This document shows, piece after piece, positions 1 through 4,933 of a stretch of 6,074 nt of DNA (position 1 is its first letter; each line of letters opens with the position of its first letter). The translations under genes and the position numbers were made by a program. Under the pieces are notes generated by a model. That model made no database searches and was not told the origin of the DNA. It saw nothing but the letters and a program-made list of their open reading frames with translations. The DNA comes from Calditrichaeota bacterium AABM5.125.24 (GTDB taxonomy: Bacteria; Electryoneota; AABM5-125-24; Hatepunaeales; Hatepunaeaceae), in contig MWJR01000117.1 of the NCBI GenBank assembly GCA_002127415.1, forward strand, positions 1-6,074. Reading direction: 5' to 3'.

Positions 1-7
1 ATTTATA

Positions 8-35
8 AGATTGCTTCGCTTCGCTCGCAATGACA
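8..35 (-). repeat. CATTGCGAG-family short palindromic repeat, copy 1
   Basis: Read on the minus strand this begins TGTCATTGCGAG and ends GAAGCAATCT, the same two ends as the copy at 843-881, which lies in the opposite orientation. The ends ATTGC and GCAAT pair, so it can fold as a short hairpin. Repeats of this type are, from memory, scattered between genes in many unrelated bacteria. It lies downstream of the PadR gene; no gene is visible between it and the window edge. Confidence 0.7.
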
Positions 36-82
36 AACCTAAAGCACTTTAATGTCTTTATGAATGCAACTTAGTATTAGCA

Positions 83-135
83 GTAGTCGGGCTTGTCTCA
101 GGCCCGACTGTCGGGGTTGAGACAAGCCCGACTAC
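83..135. repeat. GTAG...CTAC paired-hairpin (BIME-like) element 1
   Basis: The outer arms GTAGTCGGGCTTGTCTCA (83-100) and its exact complement (118-135) give an 18-base perfect inverted repeat. Continued inward to the centre at 109, 24 of 26 positions pair. Each half also folds alone: TCGGGC (87-92) pairs with GCCCGA (102-107), and TCGGG (111-115) pairs with CCCGA (127-131). The tetranucleotide GTAG sits at the foot of the left hairpin and CTAC at the foot of the right one. This is the layout known for REP pairs (BIMEs) acted on by REP-associated tyrosine transposases. It lies about 50 bases beyond the PadR stop codon, where it could also stop transcription or protect the 3' end of the mRNA. 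Confidence 0.75.
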
Positions 136-172
136 AACATTCTTATACGAGATTTCTTTCAAGCGCTGTTAT

Positions 173-215
173 AAAAACCGGAGTTTTATCCATCAGAGTA
201 TAGCTTACCGGTTTT
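173..215 (-). terminator. Possible weak intrinsic terminator of the PadR gene
   Basis: On the minus strand AAAACCGG (215-208) can pair with CCGGTTTT (181-174), and the second arm runs into five T residues (177-173). The loop is about 26 bases and contains the PadR stop codon, which is long for a Rho-independent terminator, and the stem has only four G-C pairs. The stronger palindrome at 83-135 further downstream is an alternative 3' end. Confidence 0.25.
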
Positions 216-737
216 CAGCTCCCTTCGTATGCGCTGAAACCAATCCCGTTCGACCTCGAGATGGGTAATATGGTGTGTGACCAGCAGGTAAGCAACTCTG
301 GCCCGCTCGGGTGAGTAGGTATCCATATGTTTGCGATGTTCGATGAGCACATCGATAATCTTGTTCATCATCTCTATACGGCTTGCCAGAACGGCATCGA
401 ACTCTTCAGGAACCAGCCCTCCGCCGAAGTAGATGCCGATATCCTCTTTCAGAAAGATACGGTGGAGTTCGAGGATATTCTTACGCAGGAGTGTTTCGAA
501 CTCCTTCTTTCCATCATGGGTGATTTTATAGATACTTCGCGCCGGTTTGCCGTGGATGCTTGAGGTTTTTACCTTACGAACAAATCCCGCATGTTCAAGG
601 CTGCCAAGCGCGTGATAGATTGACCCGAACTTGATGTCGGTCCACATCCCCATCCGCTGCTCGATACACTTCTTCAGTTCGTATCCGTGATAGTTACGCT
701 CCTGCAGTAAGCCGAGAATTGCAAGCTGAACTGACAT
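186..737 (-). CDS. PadR-family transcriptional regulator
   Basis: This predicted DNA-binding protein has 183 residues from the chosen start. Residues 3-75 form the winged helix of the PadR family: LAILGLLQERNYHGYEL (helix 1 with the typical GYEL motif), then FGSIYHALGSLEHAGFV (residues 37-53), which matches the family's G-[TS]-[IL]-Y-x-x-L-x-x-L-E recognition-helix signature, then a basic wing with GKPARSIYKIT. Residues 88-175 are helical and charged and correspond to the C-terminal PadR dimerisation domain. The frame stays open upstream to an ATG at 812, but the first 19 codons from there fall inside the palindromic repeat at 757-810. The ATG at 737 has GGAG six bases upstream, while the ATG at 749 overlaps that GGAG. 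PadR proteins often repress efflux genes and respond to small aromatic ligands. A link to the pump operon here is inference only, since the cold-shock gene and two repeat-filled gaps lie between them. Confidence 0.9.
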   Translation of the reverse strand: MSVQLAILGLLQERNYHGYELKKCIEQRMGMWTDIKFGSIYHALGSLEHAGFVRKVKTSSIHGKPARSIYKITHDGKKEFETLLRKNILELHRIFLKEDIGIYFGGGLVPEEFDAVLASRIEMMNKIIDVLIEHRKHMDTYSPERARVAYLLVTHHITHLEVERDWFQRIRRELKTGKLYSDG

Positions 738-743
738 AGGCAA

Positions 744-747
744 CTCC
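744..747 (-). promoter_or_regulatory. Ribosome binding site that decides the PadR start
   Basis: GGAG on the minus strand lies six bases before the ATG at 737. The in-frame ATG at 749 overlaps it, and the ATG at 812 is part of the neighbouring repeat, so this site favours the shorter protein. Confidence 0.55.
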
Positions 748-756
748 ATGTATTCC

Positions 757-810
757 GGTAGACCGGACACTCCTGTCCGGTCATGCTCGGACAAGAGTGT
801 CCGAGCTACC
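757..810. repeat. GTAG...CTAC paired-hairpin (BIME-like) element 2
   Basis: GGTAG (757-761) and CTACC (806-810) bound two consecutive hairpins. ACCGGACA (762-769) pairs with TGTCCGGT (774-781) around a CTCC loop, and GCTCGGACA (785-793) pairs with TGTCCGAGC (798-806) around an AGAG loop. The two halves are inverted copies of each other, with 20 of 25 positions matching. The stem sequence differs from element 1 but the plan is the same. It sits in the leader of the PadR gene, just upstream of its ribosome binding site, so a transcript starting beyond it would carry two hairpins. Confidence 0.75.
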
Positions 811-820
811 ATTTACTTTA

Positions 821-848
821 AACATATACCAGTTTGTTATAATGTCAT
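821..848 (-). promoter_or_regulatory. Weak candidate promoter for the PadR gene
   Basis: On the minus strand ATGACA (848-843, five of six to TTGACA) is followed after 16 bases by TATGTT (826-821, four of six to TATAAT). The -35-like hexamer is the end of the CATTGCGAG repeat at 843-881. The region is AT-rich, so a chance match is quite possible. Confidence 0.2.
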
Positions 849-881
849 TGCGAGCCCCGAAGCTTAGGGACGAAGCAATCT
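843..881 (+). repeat. CATTGCGAG-family short palindromic repeat, copy 2
   Basis: It begins TGTCATTGCGAG and ends GAAGCAATCT. ATTGC at the left and GCAAT at the right pair, as do CCC (856-858) and GGG (867-869), giving an interrupted hairpin. It fills the gap between the cold-shock gene's stop codon and the PadR leader, and is the most complete of the three copies in the window. Confidence 0.7.
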
Positions 882-893
882 TTCATAGAGCTT

Positions 894-1181
894 CTACCAG
901 GTGCGGTCTGGATTTATAGGTGGCGGCGTCTCCTCCTCACTTGGGGGGTCGAGACGTTCTACATCCTTTGCCTGCGGTCCTTTCGAACCCTGGATGCACC
1001 TGAACTCGACCTCCTCACCTGTCACCAGCGCGCGGTAACCCTTGCCCCTGATGTCGCTGTAATGAACGAAAAGGCGGGTCCCGTCCTCTCCCTGGATAAA
1101 TCCATAACCCTTACGCGGAAGGAAATTTATAACCGTCCCCCGCACTCTGGGATTGGAAGACTCACCTATAATCTCATCCAT
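894..1181 (-). CDS. Cold-shock-domain nucleic-acid-binding protein with acidic, proline-rich tail
   Basis: This small cytoplasmic protein of 95 residues should bind single-stranded RNA or DNA. Residues 13-77 form the five-stranded cold-shock OB fold: RVRGTVINFLPRKGYGFIQ carries the RNP1-type motif KGYGFIQ (24-30), LFVHYSDI (37-44) is the RNP2-type motif, and GEEVEFRCIQGSKGPQAKDV is the closing part with the usual G-P-Q-A near its end. It is longer than the 65-70-residue classical CspA because of a short N-terminal extension and a tail of about 18 residues rich in E and P (DPPSEEETPPPINPDRTW). The ATG at 1181 is preferred over the adjacent in-frame TTG at 1184 because GTGGA lies six bases before it. 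Classical members melt mRNA structure, and whether this one responds to cold cannot be told. It stands apart from both neighbouring genes, with repeats on each side. Confidence 0.9.
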   Translation of the reverse strand: MDEIIGESSNPRVRGTVINFLPRKGYGFIQGEDGTRLFVHYSDIRGKGYRALVTGEEVEFRCIQGSKGPQAKDVERLDPPSEEETPPPINPDRTW

Positions 1182-1215
1182 CAATGATCCACTTATTTAA
1201 TGGTTTAGCTTGTTG

Positions 1216-1240
1216 TGTCATTGCGAGGAACGAAGTGGAG
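1216..1240 (+). repeat. CATTGCGAG-family repeat, copy 3 (right end missing)
   Basis: TGTCATTGCGAG followed by GAACGAAGTGGAG matches the left half of copy 2, but the GAAGCAATCT end is absent. Its last base is the first base of the GTAG that opens the element at 1240-1311, so the two repeat families abut. I do not see the missing end on the far side of that element, so this looks like replacement or truncation, not a clean insertion. Confidence 0.55.
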
Positions 1241-1311
1241 TAGGGTGGGTGTAGCGCAAGCGAAACCCACCGGACATAATGATGGGTTTCGTTTCTCTTC
1301 ACCCATCCTAC
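1240..1311. repeat. GTAG...CTAC paired-hairpin (BIME-like) element 3
   Basis: It opens with GTAG (1240-1243) and closes with CTAC (1308-1311). The left hairpin pairs GGTGGGT (1244-1250) with ACCCACC (1265-1271); the right pairs GATGGGT (1281-1287) with ACCCATC (1301-1307). A short linker (1272-1280) separates them, and the two halves are imperfect inverted copies. It is longer than elements 1 and 2 (72 against about 53 bases) with unrelated stems but the same plan. Confidence 0.7.
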
Positions 1312-1320
1312 ATCTACTCA

Positions 1321-1358
1321 CTCCCCCCCGCTCTGCGGGGGGGGATGAAGGGGGGGTA
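1321..1358. repeat. C7/G7 hairpin repeat, copy A
   Basis: CCCCCCCGC (1323-1331) and GCGGGGGGG (1335-1343) form a perfect nine-pair stem around TCT, followed by ATGAA and another run of seven G. Read on the minus strand it matches copy B at 1389-1424 in order of parts: a C-run, a T-rich link, then C7-stem-G7. It lacks a T-run on either side, so it does not look like an ordinary intrinsic terminator. Confidence 0.65.
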
Positions 1359-1388
1359 AAATAAAATATGTAAGTCTGACCGATTGGC

Positions 1389-1424
1389 CACCCCTTTTTA
1401 TTCCCCCCCGGAAACCGGGGGGGA
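1389..1424. repeat. C7/G7 hairpin repeat, copy B, inverted relative to copy A
   Basis: CCCCCCCGG (1403-1411) and CCGGGGGGG (1415-1423) form a perfect nine-pair stem around AAA, preceded by CACCCC and a T-rich link. It lies about 110 bases past the PII-like stop codon on the transcribed strand. After the stem on that strand comes AATAAAAAGG, not a T-run. It might still block polymerase or exonucleases. Confidence 0.65.
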
Positions 1425-1426
1425 TA

Positions 1427-1489
1427 GATGATCTGTTTAATGTCTACTATTAAGTGGTCGGATTAGTAAAACACTGACAACAGATCATC
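1427..1489. repeat. 11-base inverted repeat downstream of the efflux operon
   Basis: GATGATCTGTT (1427-1437) and AACAGATCATC (1479-1489) are exact inverted copies separated by 41 bases. On the minus strand the first arm starts about 25 bases after the stop codon of the PII-like gene. It could form a stem in the 3' leader of the operon mRNA or mark the ends of a small insertion. No T-run follows, so it is not called a terminator. Confidence 0.45.
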
Positions 1490-1514
1490 CAAACAACAAT
1501 CCTCCAATGCAACG

Positions 1515-1811
1515 TTATTTCCAGCAGGCGTCATCCAGGGTCCAGCACATAGCCTTTATCCCTTCATACTTCGTCACCTCGTTGAACTTGCGGACCCTGG
1601 TCATCAGCTCAGCGGACTTCTGTTCATCAGCTACCAGGGTGAGTGCGGAGTTGTATCCGGGCCATATATGAGAGCCCATACGGGGCCTGCCTGTTTCACC
1701 CCTGTCCTCGATCTCGCGCCAGCGGGTATATGACACCAGCCCCAGGCTGTCTATCATCTCCATAACGGTGTCATTCATGCTCTCCTTGTATGACAGGAAC
1801 ATCATCTTCAT
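1515..1811 (-). CDS. PII-like small protein coupled to the RND pump
   Basis: This soluble protein of 98 residues has no signal or membrane segment. Its pattern fits the ferredoxin-like beta-alpha-beta-beta-alpha-beta fold of PII relatives: strand KMMFLSYKE (2-10), helix 11-24, strand YTRWREIEDRG (28-38), a loop with GRPRMGSHIWPGYN (41-54), strand SALTLVAD (55-62), helix EQKSAELMTRVRKF (63-76), and a final strand near GIKAMCWTLDDACW (84-97). From memory it resembles the PG0541-type transporter-associated family, small PII-like proteins encoded beside RND pumps. Its ATG overlaps the RND stop codon as ATGA, with AGGAGG nine bases before it, so translation of the two is probably coupled. By analogy with GlnK and its transporter AmtB, it may sense a ligand and regulate the pump from the cytoplasm; that role is inference. 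The uridylylated tyrosine region of classical PII is not recognisable. Two cysteines (89 and 96) near the end could bind metal or form a disulfide. Confidence 0.75.
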   Translation of the reverse strand: MKMMFLSYKESMNDTVMEMIDSLGLVSYTRWREIEDRGETGRPRMGSHIWPGYNSALTLVADEQKSAELMTRVRKFNEVTKYEGIKAMCWTLDDACWK

Positions 1812-4800
1812 CGTCCTCTACCTCCTACTCTGCCGAATGTTCTCCGTCCCTTGAGCTTCTCTTCAAAGATGGAATACAGGGTCGGAACGAAGATCAGCGT
1901 TATAATTGTTGATACCAGGAGGCCGCCGATCACGGAAATGGCCAGCGGACTCCACATCTCCGAACCCTCACCCTTTCTCAGTGCCAGCGGCAGGAGGGCG
2001 AAGATGGTTGTAAAGGTTGTCATAAGGACCGGTCGGAGCCGACGCGGTCCACTTATTAATATGGCGTCCCGAATAGACAACCCCCGCGCACGCATGATAT
2101 TTATGTAGTCCACAAGAACGATAGCGCTGTTCACAACTATCCCCACCAGCATTATCATACCCACGTAGGATACGATATTCAATGTCCTCCCGGTGATGAA
2201 CAGCGCCCAGACCACGCCTACAATGGCGAACGGGACCGAGAACATTACGATGAAGGGATCAAACAGAGATTCAAACTGGGAAGCCATCACCATATAGACG
2301 AGCACGACGCCGAGTATAAGCGCCAGGAACAGCACCTGGAAGGATTCCGCCTGATCCTCCGCCGTTCCCGCTATTTTAACATCTATCTCGTCGGGGATGT
2401 CCATTCCCGCCAGACCGTTGCGTATATCCTTGATCACATCGCCCAGCGGACGGCCGTAGAGACCCGCACCCACCGTAACCATCCGCTCCTGGTTCTTACG
2501 CTCAATCGTCAGTGGACCCCGATGTTCAACCACACGAGCGAAATTGCGCAGAGGAACCTGAATACCGAGAGGCGATGTGATGACCACATTCTTAAGGTCT
2601 TCAATGCTCTGACGGTCGATCCCCTGCAGACGGACGAAGGTGTCATATTCGTCGCCACCCTCACGATACTTGGTGGCTATTGTCCCCGAGAAGCTGGTGT
2701 TGATGGTGTTGGCGATGTTCTGCATATTCAGTCCGAGAGTCGATGCCTTCCTGCGATCCACCTCAACCCAGAGCTCAGGCTTGCCGGGTTTGCGGGATAT
2801 AACAATATCCGCCAGTCCGGGAATGGACTCCATCATAATCTTTATCCTTCTCGCCAGGGCATCTGTGGAGGTTATATCGTAGCCATAGATTTCCAACGAT
2901 ACCGGCTTTTCTCCTGACATGGACTCGAACCCGCGCTGGATGGTGAAATCCATGGATTTTATTCCCGGAATCCTGGCTACCTCATCGCGCAACGCATTAC
3001 TTATCTCTTCATCGGAGCGGGACCGTTCATTCTTGGGCACCAGGCTGCCCCCTGCCATGATAATGTTCACATCGCTGTGCTGACCCATCACCTCAGCCAT
3101 CGGGAAGTCGCTCTTGCCACATTGTGCCCATAAGTATTTCCGTTCAGGGACATTCTTTTCAAAGATATCCTCTATCCGCTCCATAACCTTATCCGTCACT
3201 TCCAGGCGTGTGCCGATAGGCAGTTCGATGGTGCCATAATATTCACCCTGATCCATCTTGGGCATAAATTCGGTTCCAACAACGGTAAACATAAAGAGAC
3301 TGCCGATGAAAACCACACCACCGATGCATATCACAGCCAGCCTGTGGTTCAGCGCCCAGCCAAGGAGTGAGCGATAGGCGCCAGAAAGAGAAGCAAACCA
3401 TACGCCAATTAAATCATAAAGCTTCTTTGGCAACCTTGTCCGTTTTTTGTGCTCGGATGGCAGCAGCATAAAACGCGACGATAACATCGGGGTAAGTGTA
3501 AGTGATGAGAAGAGTGAAGCGAACAGGACTATAATAATCACAAGTGCCAGCTCCTTGAACATCACCCCGGTCAGTCCTTTGACAAATACTATCGGCAGGA
3601 AGATGGACACAGTGGTCAGGGTAGATGCGGTCACTGCCATACCGACCTCGGACGAGCCGAATATAGCTGCTTCACGCCTCGTATCACCCTCATCCGCTCT
3701 ATGTCGGAAGGTATTCTCAAAGACAACGATCCCATTGTCAATGACCATACCGATAGCTATAGCCAGCGCGGAGAGGGTCATCATATTTATGGTATAGCCC
3801 GCAATAAACAGGAATATGAACGAGATTATCAGCGAGAACGGTATAGTTATGGCAACAATCAGACTGCCCCTGAACTCACGCAGAAAAATGAATACAATTA
3901 ACAATACAAATATCAATGCCCAGAATAGTGTTATAGAAAGATTCTTGACAGATTGCTTGATGAAATCGGAGCTGTCCATTATCGTATGAACTTTGACATC
4001 CGATGGCAGCTTCCTCACTATCCCCGGGAGCGCTTTCCTGACTCTCTCAGCGACTGTCACCGTATTGGCGCCTGATTGCTTCCTGACCATTACCATAATA
4101 CCGGGTTTTCGGTCAATCCTGACTCTGCTCTCCTTATCCTTGAACGAGTCCTCCACCCTTGCAATGTCCTTCAGATAAACCGGTTTACCCTCTATCTGTG
4201 CGAGGATCACATCCCTTATCTCATTAACGTTACTGAACTCACCCGGGACGCGGACGATGTAATCGGTCTGTCCGACCTTCAGGTTGCCGGCGGGCTGGGT
4301 GAGATTCTCGGCCCATAAGGCCTGCGTCACCATATTCATAGATAGATTATATGCTTCCAGCCTCTGACGGTCAACATTCACCTGTATCTCACGCTCCAGA
4401 CCGCCCATAATGACTGTCAGCGCAACACCGGGGATCCTTTTCAGAGGCGTGCAGAACTTCTCGTCTATGATTTTGTGCAGGTCCTCGTAGCTCTCCTCAG
4501 CGGTAATACCATAGAACAGTATCGGCATCATAGAGAGGTCGAATTTTATAAGAATAGGGTCGTCTGCATCCTCGGGCAGCATCATCTTCGCCATGCTGAG
4601 ACCCTGGCGGATATCGTTCGCTGCTTCATCGAGGTCGGTTCCCCAGTCAAATCTCAGGCTGATTGCGGAAACACCCTCTGCGGATACCGAAGAGACATCT
4701 TTGATGTTCTGAACTGAACTTAGCCCGCTTTCCAGTATCTTGGTGATCTTCTCCTCGACATCTTCGGCCGATGCACCGCGATAATCCGTTATAACTGATA

Positions 4801-4933
4801 GAGTGGGAATATCTATCTTCGGCATAAGATCTATGGGGAGATGATACAATGCCACACCGCCGAGTATGAGTATGGCGAAGAATATCATAAGTGTCATTAC
4901 GGGGCGGTTGACCCCAAATTCCGGTAGCTTCAT
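1808..4933 (-). CDS. RND-family efflux pump, inner-membrane subunit (AcrB-like)
   Basis: This is the energy-coupled inner-membrane transporter of a tripartite efflux system, full length at 1041 residues (AcrB has 1049). The twelve-helix plan is visible: helix 1 at 12-30, a large periplasmic loop, helices 2-6 at about 333-484, helix 7 at 530-552, a second large loop, and helices 8-12 at about 865-1018. Family landmarks include the GTEFMPKMDQGEY stretch after helix 7 (553-565), MVMASQFESLFDPF at the end of helix 8 (881-894), and PFAIVG in helix 9. In helix 4 the motif reads GMVIDNGIVVFEN (395-407), so only D399 of the AcrB Asp pair is kept and N400 replaces the second. In helix 10 GIVVNSAIVLVDY (931-943) has N935 where AcrB has its essential lysine. 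The substrate cannot be deduced; drugs, lipids or bile-like compounds are all possible. The ATG overlaps the adaptor's stop as ATGA. The purine-rich codons of its GRVGGRGR tail double as the ribosome binding site for the next gene. Confidence 0.95.
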   Translation of the reverse strand: MKLPEFGVNRPVMTLMIFFAILILGGVALYHLPIDLMPKIDIPTLSVITDYRGASAEDVEEKITKILESGLSSVQNIKDVSSVSAEGVSAISLRFDWGTDLDEAANDIRQGLSMAKMMLPEDADDPILIKFDLSMMPILFYGITAEESYEDLHKIIDEKFCTPLKRIPGVALTVIMGGLEREIQVNVDRQRLEAYNLSMNMVTQALWAENLTQPAGNLKVGQTDYIVRVPGEFSNVNEIRDVILAQIEGKPVYLKDIARVEDSFKDKESRVRIDRKPGIMVMVRKQSGANTVTVAERVRKALPGIVRKLPSDVKVHTIMDSSDFIKQSVKNLSITLFWALIFVLLIVFIFLREFRGSLIVAITIPFSLIISFIFLFIAGYTINMMTLSALAIAIGMVIDNGIVVFENTFRHRADEGDTRREAAIFGSSEVGMAVTASTLTTVSIFLPIVFVKGLTGVMFKELALVIIIVLFASLFSSLTLTPMLSSRFMLLPSEHKKRTRLPKKLYDLIGVWFASLSGAYRSLLGWALNHRLAVICIGGVVFIGSLFMFTVVGTEFMPKMDQGEYYGTIELPIGTRLEVTDKVMERIEDIFEKNVPERKYLWAQCGKSDFPMAEVMGQHSDVNIIMAGGSLVPKNERSRSDEEISNALRDEVARIPGIKSMDFTIQRGFESMSGEKPVSLEIYGYDITSTDALARRIKIMMESIPGLADIVISRKPGKPELWVEVDRRKASTLGLNMQNIANTINTSFSGTIATKYREGGDEYDTFVRLQGIDRQSIEDLKNVVITSPLGIQVPLRNFARVVEHRGPLTIERKNQERMVTVGAGLYGRPLGDVIKDIRNGLAGMDIPDEIDVKIAGTAEDQAESFQVLFLALILGVVLVYMVMASQFESLFDPFIVMFSVPFAIVGVVWALFITGRTLNIVSYVGMIMLVGIVVNSAIVLVDYINIMRARGLSIRDAILISGPRRLRPVLMTTFTTIFALLPLALRKGEGSEMWSPLAISVIGGLLVSTIITLIFVPTLYSIFEEKLKGRRTFGRVGGRGR
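1821..1826 (-). promoter_or_regulatory. Ribosome binding site of the PII-like gene, inside the RND coding end
   Basis: AGGAGG on the minus strand lies nine bases before the ATG at 1811, with a second GAGG closer in. It is part of the codons for the Gly/Arg-rich tail of the pump, so ribosomes finishing the pump would clear or re-use it. Confidence 0.6.

Larger units (their letters stand above)
1185..1514. other. 330-base gene-free gap packed with palindromes
   Basis: No convincing coding frame is present between the cold-shock gene start and the stop of the PII-like gene. The gap holds, left to right, a truncated CATTGCGAG repeat, a GTAG...CTAC paired-hairpin element, two C7/G7 hairpins in inverted orientation, and an 11-base inverted repeat. 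It must contain the 3' end of the efflux transcript and probably the promoter of the cold-shock gene, but I see no clear promoter and no hairpin followed by a T-run. Confidence 0.7.

Noticed and set aside
738..812. N-terminal extension of the PadR protein (start at 812 or 749)
   Set aside because: The extension from 812 is encoded mostly by the palindromic repeat at 757-810, and the ATG at 749 overlaps the GGAG that serves the ATG at 737.
838..843. TATAAT on the plus strand
   Set aside because: No plus-strand gene follows and the stretch is AT-rich with a repeat immediately after, so it is probably chance.
822..845. PadR operator built from ACAT and ATGT
   Set aside because: The two parts are 16 bases apart and in the opposite order to the usual ATGT-N8-ACAT site, and the surrounding AT-rich sequence makes such matches common.
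1195..1221. Promoter for the cold-shock gene (ATGACA at 1216-1221, TTAAAT at 1195-1200)
   Set aside because: The spacing is 15 bases and the predicted transcript would start only a few bases before the ATG, too close for the ribosome binding site.
83..1424. CRISPR array made of the palindromic repeats
   Set aside because: The repeats differ in sequence, spacing is irregular, there are no unique spacers of constant length, and genes lie between them.
2522..2917. Plus-strand open frame of 131 codons inside the RND gene
   Set aside because: It is antisense to a well-supported pump gene, has no recognisable domain, and the pump motifs are intact across it. The same applies to the other plus-strand frames in 1851-5952.
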